From Bradyrhizobium sp. 190 (GTDB lineage Bacteria > Pseudomonadota > Alphaproteobacteria > Rhizobiales > Xanthobacteraceae): 64,000 bases of DNA. This document shows positions 50,167 to 58,293 of the stretch, in pieces; the stretch's first letter is position 1; each line of letters opens with the position of its first letter. The position numbers were made by a program, and so were the translations under genes. Under the pieces are notes generated by a model. That model saw only the letters and a program-made list of their open reading frames with translations. It was not told where the DNA came from and did no database searches. The stretch covers positions 17,743-81,742 of the forward strand of contig NZ_JADPJL010000041.1 of NCBI RefSeq assembly GCF_023073415.1. The letters run 5' to 3'.

Positions 50167-51525
50167 ATGTCCACTCTGCATTTCGGATCAGCACTGCTCC
50201 CTTCGGGCTGGGCCGATGACGTGCAGGTGGTGGTCACAGATGGAACCATCACGCAGGTCTCGAGCGGCGTGGCGCCGGAAGAACACGATGAACGCCACCC
50301 GTTGGCAATCCCCGGAATAGCCAGCCTGCATAGTCACGCATTCCAGCGCGGCATGGCGGGGCTCGCCGAAACACGCGGCAATTCCGCCGATACGTTCTGG
50401 ACATGGCGCGAGACGATGTATCGCTTCGCGCTGGAGATGACGCCGGAAGACACCGAAGCCGTCGCAACGCTGCTCTATGTCGAGATGCTCGAGCGTGGCT
50501 ATACCCGCGTCGGGGAATTTCATTATCTGCATCATGATCGCGATGGCGCGCCGTACGCCAACCCTGCGGAGATGGCGACGCGAATTGCGCGGGCCGCCGA
50601 GATCTCCGGCATCGGGCTTACATTGCTGCCGAGTTTCTACGCGCACGGATCATTCGGTGGAGCGCCACCGCATCCCGGCCAGCGCCGTTTCATCTGCTCG
50701 GTCGACCAGTTTGCCAGGCTGACAGCCGCCACGCGCGCGGCCATCCGCGCGCTACCGGGTGCCAATGTCGGCGTTGCGCCGCACAGCCTGCGGGCCGTGA
50801 CGCCTGATGAACTGGCGGCCATTGCACCGCTGGCCGAAGGCGGACCGGTGCATATTCACGCCGCCGAACAGACGAAAGAAGTCGATGAATGCATCGCCTG
50901 GTCGGGGCGGCGGCCGGTTGAGTGGCTGCTCGAACATGCACCCGTCGATCAGCGCTGGTGCCTCATTCACGCAACTCACATGACATCAACGGAAACCGCC
51001 GCGCTTGCCGGCAGTGGCGCGGTCGCAGGCCTCTGCCCGGTGACTGAAGCGAGCCTCGGCGACGGCATTTTTTCAACCCGCGAATTCCTGGACGCAGCTG
51101 GCCGGTTCGGCATCGGCACCGATTCCAACGTGCTGGTCGGCGTCACCGACGAATTGCGCCAGCTCGAATATGGCCAGCGGCTAAAACACCGGGAGCGCAA
51201 TGTGTTGTCCGGTGGTCCGGGCGTCTCAACCGGTCGCGCGCTGTTCGACGCAGCGCTCGCCGGCGGCGCCCAGGCGCTCGCGCAACCGCTCGTCGGCCTC
51301 CAGGCCAGTGCACGCGCCGACATCGTGACCCTCGACACCACGCACCCCTCGCTCGCGGGACGCCGCGGGGATACCGTCCTCGACGGCTGGATTTTTGCAG
51401 CGGGCTCGGGTGCCGTCGCCTGTGTCTGGGCGGGCGGAGACAAGCTCGTCGAGAATGGACGTCACCGCCTCCGCCAGCAGGCGCGCGCCGCATTCAATGC
51501 GGCAGTACGGAGGCTCGTGGCATGA
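50167..51525 (+). CDS. hutF: Formimidoylglutamate deiminase
   Basis: A 452-residue amidohydrolase that turns N-formimidoylglutamate into N-formylglutamate. This marks the five-step histidine route, although no hutG (formylglutamate deformylase) is seen in the window. Motifs: HSHAFQRGMAG, HIHAAEQTKEV and GTDSN. Its ATG at 50167 has only a weak GGA. The stop overlaps hutC by four bases. Confidence 0.95.
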   Translation: MSTLHFGSALLPSGWADDVQVVVTDGTITQVSSGVAPEEHDERHPLAIPGIASLHSHAFQRGMAGLAETRGNSADTFWTWRETMYRFALEMTPEDTEAVATLLYVEMLERGYTRVGEFHYLHHDRDGAPYANPAEMATRIARAAEISGIGLTLLPSFYAHGSFGGAPPHPGQRRFICSVDQFARLTAATRAAIRALPGANVGVAPHSLRAVTPDELAAIAPLAEGGPVHIHAAEQTKEVDECIAWSGRRPVEWLLEHAPVDQRWCLIHATHMTSTETAALAGSGAVAGLCPVTEASLGDGIFSTREFLDAAGRFGIGTDSNVLVGVTDELRQLEYGQRLKHRERNVLSGGPGVSTGRALFDAALAGGAQALAQPLVGLQASARADIVTLDTTHPSLAGRRGDTVLDGWIFAAGSGAVACVWAGGDKLVENGRHRLRQQARAAFNAAVRRLVA

Positions 51526-52265
51526 GCCTCGCCACCGACCGCGAGAAACTTCCGGCGGCCGACAAGCCGACGCTGTACAAGCAGATCCGGCTCGACATCG
51601 AGCGGAGGATCCTGACCGGTGAATGGCCCCCAGGTCACCGCATTCCGTTCGAGCACGAGTTGATGGCGCGCTATCGCTGCTCGCGCATGACGGTGAGCAA
51701 GGCGCTGTCGGACCTGGCGCAAGCCGATCTGATCGAGCGGCGCCGAAAGGCCGGCACGTTTGTACGCCGTCCCACTTTCCTGTCGGCGGTGCTCAAGATC
51801 GCCGATATCCGCGCCGAGATCACCGCGCTCGGCCGCGCTTACGGCTATGAGTTGATCCAGTGCTCGCGCCGCACCGCGACCGCCGCCGACCGCGCCCGTC
51901 TCGGGGCACGGCAGACCGGCAAGGTGATCGCGATCGCGTGCCGGCACAGCGCGGATGATGTACCTTTCGCCATCGAGGACAGGCTGATCGATCTCGACGC
52001 CGTGCCCGAGGCGGCTGCGGCGGATTTTGCGACCGAACCGCCCGGCTCGTGGCTGCTTCACCATGTCCCGTGGACGGAAGCCGAACATTCGATCTGCGCC
52101 ATTGTGGCCGACCAACAGGCCGCGGCGGCCCTGGACATTGCGATCGGCGCGCCGTGCCTCGTGATCGACCGGCATACCTGGCGCAGCGCGCGGCCGCTGA
52201 CGGCTGTGCGCCTGCTCTATCCGGGCGAGTCTCACAAACTGGTTGCCCGCTTCAAGGGCGGCTGA
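51522..52265 (+). CDS. hutC: Histidine utilisation repressor HutC (GntR/HutC family)
   Basis: A 247-residue repressor. The GntR winged helix is in residues about 20-85 (GEWPPGHRIPFEHELMARY, SRMTVSKALSDL). The UTRA effector domain, which binds urocanate in this family, follows. It overlaps hutF by four bases (ATGA). It should bind the GTCTATAC operator 1.4 kb upstream and keep the hut genes off until urocanate builds up. Confidence 0.95.
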   Translation: MSLATDREKLPAADKPTLYKQIRLDIERRILTGEWPPGHRIPFEHELMARYRCSRMTVSKALSDLAQADLIERRRKAGTFVRRPTFLSAVLKIADIRAEITALGRAYGYELIQCSRRTATAADRARLGARQTGKVIAIACRHSADDVPFAIEDRLIDLDAVPEAAAADFATEPPGSWLLHHVPWTEAEHSICAIVADQQAAAALDIAIGAPCLVIDRHTWRSARPLTAVRLLYPGESHKLVARFKGG

Positions 52266-52358
52266 GAGGCAGATCTATGCGTATGAAGTACGGCACAGTT
52301 TATGCAGCAGTAGGACGAACAGAACCAAATCCATACGTCAGGCAGAAGGAAGACAATC

Positions 52359-53303
52359 ATGTCCAGTTTTAGAATATTCGCCGCAACCGCCGCTCTTCTA
52401 GTGTCAGCGCCAGCCATCGCGCAAGACGTCAAGGTCGCCATCGGGATTTCCGGATGGACCGGGTTTGCGCCGCTGACGCTCGCCAACCAGGCGGGCATCT
52501 TCAAGAAGAACGGCCTCGACGTGACGATCAAGAAGATCCCGCAGAAGGACAGGCATCTGGCCATTGCCTCAGGTGACATCCAGTGCGCGGCGACCACGGT
52601 CGAAACCTGGATTTCCTGGAATGCCAATGGCGTCGCGACCAAGCAGATCTTCCAGCTCGACAAAAGTTACGGCGCCGATGGCATGGCAACGCGAAACGAC
52701 GTTGCCTCGATCAAGGATCTGAAGGGCAAGACGGTCGCCGCGTCCGCACCCGGCACCGCTCCCTATTTCACGCTGGCCTGGATGCTCAAGAAAAATGGCC
52801 TTTCGGTCAAGGACGTCACGGTGGTGAACCTGGAGCCAGCCGCGGCGGCGCAGGCATTCGTGTCCGGTCAGAACGATGCGGCCATGACCTATGAGCCTTA
52901 CCTGTCGACGGTGCGTGCCGCGCCGGACAAGGGCAAGATCATCGCGACCACGCTCGACTATCCGATGATCATGGACACGTTCGGCTGCACGCCGAAATTC
53001 CTGACGGAAAACCCGAAAGCCGCTCAAGCGCTGGCCGACAGCTATTTCGAGGCGGTGGCCCTGATCGAAAAGGACCAGGCCAAGTCCTACGAGATCATGG
53101 GTTCCGACGTGAAGCAGTCCGGCGAGCAGTTCGGCAATTCGGCAAAATATCTGCGCTGGCAGGACAAGGCCGCGAACCAGAAATTCTTCGCGGGCGAGTT
53201 CCAGGCCTTTACCAAGGAAGCCGCAGATCTGTTGCTCGAGATCGGCATCATCAAATCGATTCCGAAAATCGATGACCTCGTTGACACGAGCTACATCAAG
53301 TAG
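52359..53303 (+). CDS. ABC transporter substrate-binding protein (NMT1/SsuA type), hut-linked
   Basis: A 314-residue periplasmic binding protein with a signal peptide to about residue 22 (SAPAIA-QDVKVA). GISGWTGFAPLTLANQAGIF is the typical nitrate/sulfonate/thiamine-precursor-binding block. It lies 93 bp after hutC and begins an ABC importer operon. Position implies import of histidine, urocanate or a related nitrogen compound, but the family also carries taurine and pyrimidine precursors, so the ligand is unproven. Confidence 0.9.
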   Translation: MSSFRIFAATAALLVSAPAIAQDVKVAIGISGWTGFAPLTLANQAGIFKKNGLDVTIKKIPQKDRHLAIASGDIQCAATTVETWISWNANGVATKQIFQLDKSYGADGMATRNDVASIKDLKGKTVAASAPGTAPYFTLAWMLKKNGLSVKDVTVVNLEPAAAAQAFVSGQNDAAMTYEPYLSTVRAAPDKGKIIATTLDYPMIMDTFGCTPKFLTENPKAAQALADSYFEAVALIEKDQAKSYEIMGSDVKQSGEQFGNSAKYLRWQDKAANQKFFAGEFQAFTKEAADLLLEIGIIKSIPKIDDLVDTSYIK

Positions 53304-53323
53304 GTTCGGTCGGCGCAACTCCG

Positions 53324-53354
53324 GTCCCGCTTCCCACACGTGAGGAAGCGGGAC
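53324..53354 (+). other. Stable hairpin between binding protein and permease genes
   Basis: GTCCCGCTTCC (53324-53334) pairs perfectly with GGAAGCGGGAC (53344-53354) across a nine-base loop, 20 bp after the binding-protein stop. No T run follows. Such hairpins usually protect the upstream mRNA and lower read-through, giving more binding protein than permease. Confidence 0.7.
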
Positions 53355-53392
53355 TTCCCATGATCATCGTACCGCTTTGAGGAATTTGCCTT

Positions 53393-54169
53393 GTGATACG
53401 TCCCCTCGATCCCGTGACATCGAAGCAGCGCACGGTCTATGGCCTTGCGTTCTTTGTCCTGTTCGTGGCCCTGTGGGCATGGGCAACCTTTGGCGGCTAC
53501 GTCTCGAAAACGTTTCTCGCCAACCCGCTGACCATGCTGCAGGAAGGTTGGGAGCTCCTGACCAAGCACGGCTTCCTGTTCGACATCGGCATGACGATCT
53601 GGCGGGTTGTCGGCGGCTTCGTGCTGGCGGCCATCATTGCGGTGCCTACAGGCGTTCTGATGGGCGCCTACAAGCCGATCGAGGCGTTCCTGGAGCCGTT
53701 TGTCTCGTTTGCCCGTTATCTGCCGGCGTCAGCCTTTATCCCGCTGTTGATCCTGTGGGCAGGCATCGGCGAGTTGCAGAAGCTGCTGGTTATTTTTATC
53801 GGCTCGGTGTTCCAGATCATCTTGATGATCGCCGTGAACGTCGGCAACACACGGCGCGACCTCGTTGAAGCAGCCTACACGCTGGGCGCCAACGACCGCG
53901 GCATCATCGGCCGCGTGCTGCTGCCCTCGTCTGCCCCCGAGATCGCGGAAATTCTTCGGCTCGTCCTCGGCTGGGCCTGGACCTATGTCATCGTCGCCGA
54001 GCTCATCGGTTCATCGTCGGGCATCGGCCACATGATCACCGACAGCCAGGCCCTGCTCAATACCGGCCAGATCATCTTCGGTATCATCGTCATCGGGCTG
54101 ATCGGCCTCGTTTCGGACTTCCTGTTCAAGGCTTTCAACGCCTGGCTGTTTCCGTGGAAGCTGGCATGA
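53393..54169 (+). CDS. ABC transporter permease (BPD_transp_1), hut-linked
   Basis: A 258-residue membrane protein with five to six hydrophobic segments and the permease EAA loop EAAYTLGANDRGIIGRVLLP that contacts the ATPase. The start is GTG at 53393, with GAGGAA about ten bases upstream and no better ATG. The ATPase gene starts inside its stop codon (ATGA). It pairs with the preceding binding protein as a nitrate/sulfonate-type importer. Confidence 0.92.
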   Translation: MIRPLDPVTSKQRTVYGLAFFVLFVALWAWATFGGYVSKTFLANPLTMLQEGWELLTKHGFLFDIGMTIWRVVGGFVLAAIIAVPTGVLMGAYKPIEAFLEPFVSFARYLPASAFIPLLILWAGIGELQKLLVIFIGSVFQIILMIAVNVGNTRRDLVEAAYTLGANDRGIIGRVLLPSSAPEIAEILRLVLGWAWTYVIVAELIGSSSGIGHMITDSQALLNTGQIIFGIIVIGLIGLVSDFLFKAFNAWLFPWKLA

Positions 54170-54951
54170 CCAAGCTGAAGATCGATCAGGTCACTCGCAT
54201 CTTCCCTGCGCGCCAGGGCAACGCCCCCACGCGGGCTCTGGAGCCGACCGACCTCAGCGTCGGCAACAATGACTTCGTCACCATCCTCGGCCCGTCGGGC
54301 TGCGGAAAATCCACGTTGCTGCGCATCGTCGCAGGCCTAGACCGGCCGACAAGCGGCCGCGTTATCCTGGACGGGCTCGAAGTAACCGGGCCTGGCGCGG
54401 ATCGCGGCATGGTATTTCAGTCGTACACGCTGTTCCCATGGCTGACAGTGCGTGAAAACATCGCGTTCGGCCTGCGCGAACGCGGGATTTCCGAGGCAGA
54501 GCGCGGCAAGATCGCCGACGGGTTCATCCAGCGGGTCGGTTTATCGGGATTTGAAAATCACTGGCCGAAGCAACTGTCCGGCGGCATGCAGCAGCGCACG
54601 GCCATCGCGCGCGCCCTCGCCAACGATCCCAAGATCCTGTTGCTCGACGAGCCGTTCGGAGCGCTGGACAATCAGACCCGCGCGCTGATGCAGGAAATGC
54701 TGCTCGGGATCTGGGAACGCGACCAGAAGACCGTGCTGTTCGTCACGCACGATATCGAAGAGGCGATCTTCCTCGGCAGCCGCGTCATCGTGATGAGCGC
54801 ACGTCCCGGCTGTATCAAGGCCGAGATCGTGGTCGATCTACCCCATCCGCGATCCTACAAGATCAAGACCGCACCCGAATTCGTCAGGCTGAAAGAACGG
54901 CTCGTCGAAGAGATCCGTGGCGAGGCATTGAAGGTTGCGGTTGATGCCTGA
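54166..54951 (+). CDS. ABC transporter ATP-binding protein, hut-linked
   Basis: A 261-residue ATPase of the SsuB/TauB class. Walker A is GPSGCGKST, the signature LSGGMQQR and Walker B ILLLDEPFGALD. The ATG at 54166 overlaps the permease stop by four bases; the in-frame GTG at 54154 lies inside the permease gene and is not needed. It is the last gene of the importer operon. Confidence 0.94.
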   Translation: MTKLKIDQVTRIFPARQGNAPTRALEPTDLSVGNNDFVTILGPSGCGKSTLLRIVAGLDRPTSGRVILDGLEVTGPGADRGMVFQSYTLFPWLTVRENIAFGLRERGISEAERGKIADGFIQRVGLSGFENHWPKQLSGGMQQRTAIARALANDPKILLLDEPFGALDNQTRALMQEMLLGIWERDQKTVLFVTHDIEEAIFLGSRVIVMSARPGCIKAEIVVDLPHPRSYKIKTAPEFVRLKERLVEEIRGEALKVAVDA

Positions 54952-55110
54952 AAGACATGATCGAGCGGCGAACTCACGGGCGAGCTCGGTAACGGTCGGG
55001 CGCTTAAGCAGCAGTTAATACTTTTGCGCAAAGGATAGACAACCAGCGCAACATTATTAGATCGCCGCAAGAAGTGCGAGTGGAACTCAGGCCCCTTATG
55101 AGGGATTGGC

Positions 55111-55716
55111 ATGAGAACGCTTCTCATTGGTGTTCTGGCTGCGACCCTGGTTGGCTGTAGCTACCCTTCACTGCCCCTAGCGAACATGGACGCGTGCACC
55201 GACGCGACCGGGCTCGGCCGTCTCAACATGACCGCGGCCAGTCGGCCGGTTGAACCGGCGCCAGCGTCATCCAAGGCCAGTTCCGCGACAACAAAGGGAA
55301 AGCCCGGTGTCGCGGCGAAGACGGAAGCGCCGTCAACCGCCCACGTCCGTGACAGGTCCCATCTCGCTGCGAAAGAGGCGAAGTCCGCCGTCATCGAAGC
55401 GAAAGTCGAGGCTCCGGCATCTGTTCGGCCCGCTGAGACGTCCGATCCGGTCATTATCAAGGCGAGGACCACCATTGCTGCGAAGTTGGAGGACCCGGCG
55501 TCCGCCGAGTTCGGTGAGATGAAACGGGCCATCCGCAAGAATACGCTCGGGCAGCCCGTCGACACCATTTGCGGCCGTGTGAAAGGAAAAAAAGCGTCGG
55601 GCGAAGATACCGGAGACAGGCCGTTTCTATATCTCGTGACGGACGATGAAGCATACGTGGTCGATGGCTCCGCGAAGTCGGCGGCGGCGAGCGCGTATCG
55701 CAATATTTGCAGCTAG
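55111..55716 (+). CDS. Hypothetical lipoprotein
   Basis: A 201-residue lipoprotein: hydrophobic start and lipobox LVGC with Cys16 as the lipidation site. A 90-residue Ala/Ser/Lys-rich linker follows. Then comes a compact domain (about 105-201) with DPASAEFGEMKRAIRKNTLG and TICGRVKGKKASGE, which resembles small periplasmic domains common in Bradyrhizobium. Cys153 and Cys200 might pair. Function unknown. It is the first gene before the type I secretion locus and may be unrelated to it. Confidence 0.78.
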   Translation: MRTLLIGVLAATLVGCSYPSLPLANMDACTDATGLGRLNMTAASRPVEPAPASSKASSATTKGKPGVAAKTEAPSTAHVRDRSHLAAKEAKSAVIEAKVEAPASVRPAETSDPVIIKARTTIAAKLEDPASAEFGEMKRAIRKNTLGQPVDTICGRVKGKKASGEDTGDRPFLYLVTDDEAYVVDGSAKSAAASAYRNICS

Positions 55717-55861
55717 CCTGGAACAACCAGAACCGCTGCCAAGATCTATTGCCGCGGACCAGAAGGTCCCTGACGACGTTCCTGCGAACGAACTCGAAGT
55801 TCGGGAGCAACGTCGCGATCAGCAGCAATTCGCTGCAGAGTGTGTGGGGCAGACTTGCTCC

Positions 55862-56701
55862 ATGGAAAATGGAAATCAAAACTGGTGGAGTGCCCAGCGT
55901 TTCTCTGAACTCGGGGATATCATGGACGATTTTACTAATCTCGCGGAACTAGCCCAGGGGTCACAAAACCCGCCGGTGATCGTGATCATCGAGCAGCATA
56001 TCCTGGCGCGTACGTGCATCCTCAATATCCTCAAGAGAGAACTCACTGGATTCGAGATCGTCGAGATGGAAACGACGAGTAGCCTGAACTGGCTATCAGC
56101 CAGAGATATCCGCTTGATTGCGTTGAATATCGGGGACAAGCAGGTCACTGACCCTTCGATCGAGGATAGCCTCGCCCTCCTCGCAGAATCTTGCCCGAAA
56201 GCGTCCGTTGCTGTGTTGTCAAACCGCGATGACGACGCGACGGCTTCAGCTGCGATGCAACGGGGAGTGCGCGGCTTTTTTCCGATATCGATCCCGGTCG
56301 AAGTCGCTATCGCCGGGCTACGCCTGGTTCTTGCCGGTGGGGTCTACCGACCGTTACCGATCGTTGGGCAAAGTGGAGCGTCGAGTCTCAAGACGATGTC
56401 GGAATGCTCCGACGCACCCGAGTTGTTCGGAACCAACGAGGGTAACGGCGCCACCAGGATTGTGCCGGAGAAGGCGATGGTCGACCTTACGCCACGCGAA
56501 GAACATGTGCTCGAGGCGCTGCAGCTCGGTCTTCCCAACAAGTTGATTGCCGTCAGGCTCAACCTTTCGGAAAACACCGTAAAAATGCATATTCAACGCA
56601 TCATGCGAAAATGCTCCGCTCATAACCGCACCGAGGCGGTCGTTCGCTGGAGCCGGCGAGCCAACGGTCATGCCCAGCCCTCACGCGTGCGGTCATCCTG
56701 A
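55862..56701 (+). CDS. LuxR/NarL-type regulator with degenerate receiver domain
   Basis: A 279-residue protein. The N-terminal half has the size of a receiver domain, but the acidic pair is EQ, the usual phospho-Asp position reads ALNIG (Asn) and the conserved Lys is Ser (FFPISIP). It is therefore probably not phosphorylated. The C-terminal 65 residues are a standard LuxR helix-turn-helix (LTPREEHVLEALQLG, NKLIAVRLNLSENTVKMHIQRI). The start is uncertain: ATG 55862 or ATG 55922, the latter with GGGGA closer. It faces the HlyD-ABC-repeat-protein genes and is the likely regulator of that export system. Confidence 0.82.
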   Translation: MENGNQNWWSAQRFSELGDIMDDFTNLAELAQGSQNPPVIVIIEQHILARTCILNILKRELTGFEIVEMETTSSLNWLSARDIRLIALNIGDKQVTDPSIEDSLALLAESCPKASVAVLSNRDDDATASAAMQRGVRGFFPISIPVEVAIAGLRLVLAGGVYRPLPIVGQSGASSLKTMSECSDAPELFGTNEGNGATRIVPEKAMVDLTPREEHVLEALQLGLPNKLIAVRLNLSENTVKMHIQRIMRKCSAHNRTEAVVRWSRRANGHAQPSRVRSS

Positions 56702-56733
56702 GGGCTGCCTGCGTTCGCAGTTCTGGTCGCAGC

Positions 56734-58293
56734 TTAATCCTCGCGGAACGCGCTGTGGAAACTGTCGAGCAGAGGGCTGAGGGCGTAGAGCGCCACGGTG
56801 CCGCGCCCCGTCTTGATGAACACCTGGACCGGCATTCCCGGAATAACCTGGACACCATCGATCCCGGCGCCTGTCGGATCCTGCACGCGAATCTTCGCTG
56901 CGTAGTAGGGTTGATCCGTGCGCTTGTCGACCAGACGGTCGGCAGACACGTGCGTCACAGTCCCATGGAGCGGTGGCACGCGGCGCTGATTGTAGGGCAG
57001 GAGATTCACTTCGGCGCTCAGTCCGGGACGGACCACATCGATATCTTCGGGCCTGACGCGCGCAATCACGATGAGCCGATCTTGCCGGGGAACCAGGTCC
57101 ATGAGAGCTGCGCCGGCGCCGATCACGCCACCTCGGGTATGAATCCGAAGGTCCGTTACCACGCCATCCTGGGGCGCCTTGACGGCCGTTCGTGACAATT
57201 GGTCGTCGGCCGCCTGCAGTCGCTCACGTATCTGAAAAATCTGGTTTTGCACCTCGCGCAGCGACTGCGCGATCTCGTTCTGGCGGTCGTTCTCGAGTTT
57301 GAGAAGAGTTGCCTGCGATTCGTTGATAACCTGCCCGGCGCGCGATATCTGCGCGACAATCTCACCCCGCCGCCCCTCGATGTCAGCCATCTCCCGCTCG
57401 AGGTTCAAAAGCCGCGGACGCCGCTCAAGTCCCTTGTTAACGAGCATGGCGACGGTCGCCGCTTCTTCACGGACGATTTCGATGCGCCTTGAGGCCGCGC
57501 TTTCCTGCGCCCTGAGTCCCTCGATCTCCTTTTCCACCTGCGATCTTTTTTCCCGATTTACGGTCACTTGCGATTGAAAGACCTGCCGACGCGTCTCGAA
57601 GATGGCTTGCTGGCCGGCAAGAACATCCGTGACCGACGGAATAGCGCGCTGTGCCGTCTCCAGCCAGGCCGGAAACGACACCCGCTCCTCTCCGTGCTGT
57701 TCCGCCTGCAGCCGTGCTTCTCGTGCAATGGCCTCCCACAACTGGCCTTGCAGGCTCTGGGCTTCGGCGCGAGCCTTGGTGTCCTCCAGCGAGATCAGCG
57801 TTTGTCCGGCGCGGACAACGTCGCCGTCCGCGACCAGAATTTCCCTGATGATGCCACCCTCGAGATGCTGAATCGTCTTGCGGCTCGACTCGGATTCGAC
57901 GGTGCCGACAGCAATCGCGGCGCTCTCAAGCGGGGCATAGGTTGACCAGGTACCGAGACCAACCACAAAGCCGAACACCAGCAGGTTTCCTGTCCAGGTG
58001 ACACCGCGAAGCCGTTCGCGAAGCGCCGGCGGCGCCGATCTCAGCCACCGTGGGGCTTCCCAAATATCAACGTGAGCAAATGCAGTTTTCAGACGATCCC
58101 ATCCCCTTCGGGCAAAGAGATCAGCATGCTTGATGTAAATCCAGGTGACGCGGCGCAGCCGATCGCAGAACGCTGGCGCCACCGATCTCAACCACCCTGA
58201 GACCTCTCGAATCCTGATCTGAGCGAATGAAGTTTTCATGAGATCCCGTTCCCTTCGGGCAAAGCGATAGGGAGAAGGTGTGCCGCAAGTCAT
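56734..58293 (-). CDS. HlyD-family type I secretion adaptor with duplicated N-terminus
   Basis: A 519-residue membrane fusion protein linking an inner-membrane ABC exporter to the outer membrane. Two copies of a 41-residue cytoplasmic segment (residues 11-51 and 60-100, 23 identical) precede one membrane helix (about 103-122). Then follow the lipoyl half (HLEGGIIREILVADGDVV), a long coiled coil (about 200-375) and the C-terminal barrel (VKAPQDGVVTDLRIHTRGG). The start ATG 58293 overlaps the exporter stop by four bases; ATG 58239 with GGGATCTC is an alternative but would drop much of copy 1. An outer-membrane TolC is not in the window. Confidence 0.9.
   Translation of the reverse strand: MTCGTPSPYRFARRERDLMKTSFAQIRIREVSGWLRSVAPAFCDRLRRVTWIYIKHADLFARRGWDRLKTAFAHVDIWEAPRWLRSAPPALRERLRGVTWTGNLLVFGFVVGLGTWSTYAPLESAAIAVGTVESESSRKTIQHLEGGIIREILVADGDVVRAGQTLISLEDTKARAEAQSLQGQLWEAIAREARLQAEQHGEERVSFPAWLETAQRAIPSVTDVLAGQQAIFETRRQVFQSQVTVNREKRSQVEKEIEGLRAQESAASRRIEIVREEAATVAMLVNKGLERRPRLLNLEREMADIEGRRGEIVAQISRAGQVINESQATLLKLENDRQNEIAQSLREVQNQIFQIRERLQAADDQLSRTAVKAPQDGVVTDLRIHTRGGVIGAGAALMDLVPRQDRLIVIARVRPEDIDVVRPGLSAEVNLLPYNQRRVPPLHGTVTHVSADRLVDKRTDQPYYAAKIRVQDPTGAGIDGVQVIPGMPVQVFIKTGRGTVALYALSPLLDSFHSAFRED
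57994..58263 (-). repeat. Internal duplication in the HlyD-family gene
   Basis: Two 123-bp segments (58263-58141 and 58116-57994), offset by 147 bp, encode 41-residue copies sharing 23 residues. Both begin FARR and end VTW. The bases have diverged, so the duplication is old. Confidence 0.85.
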
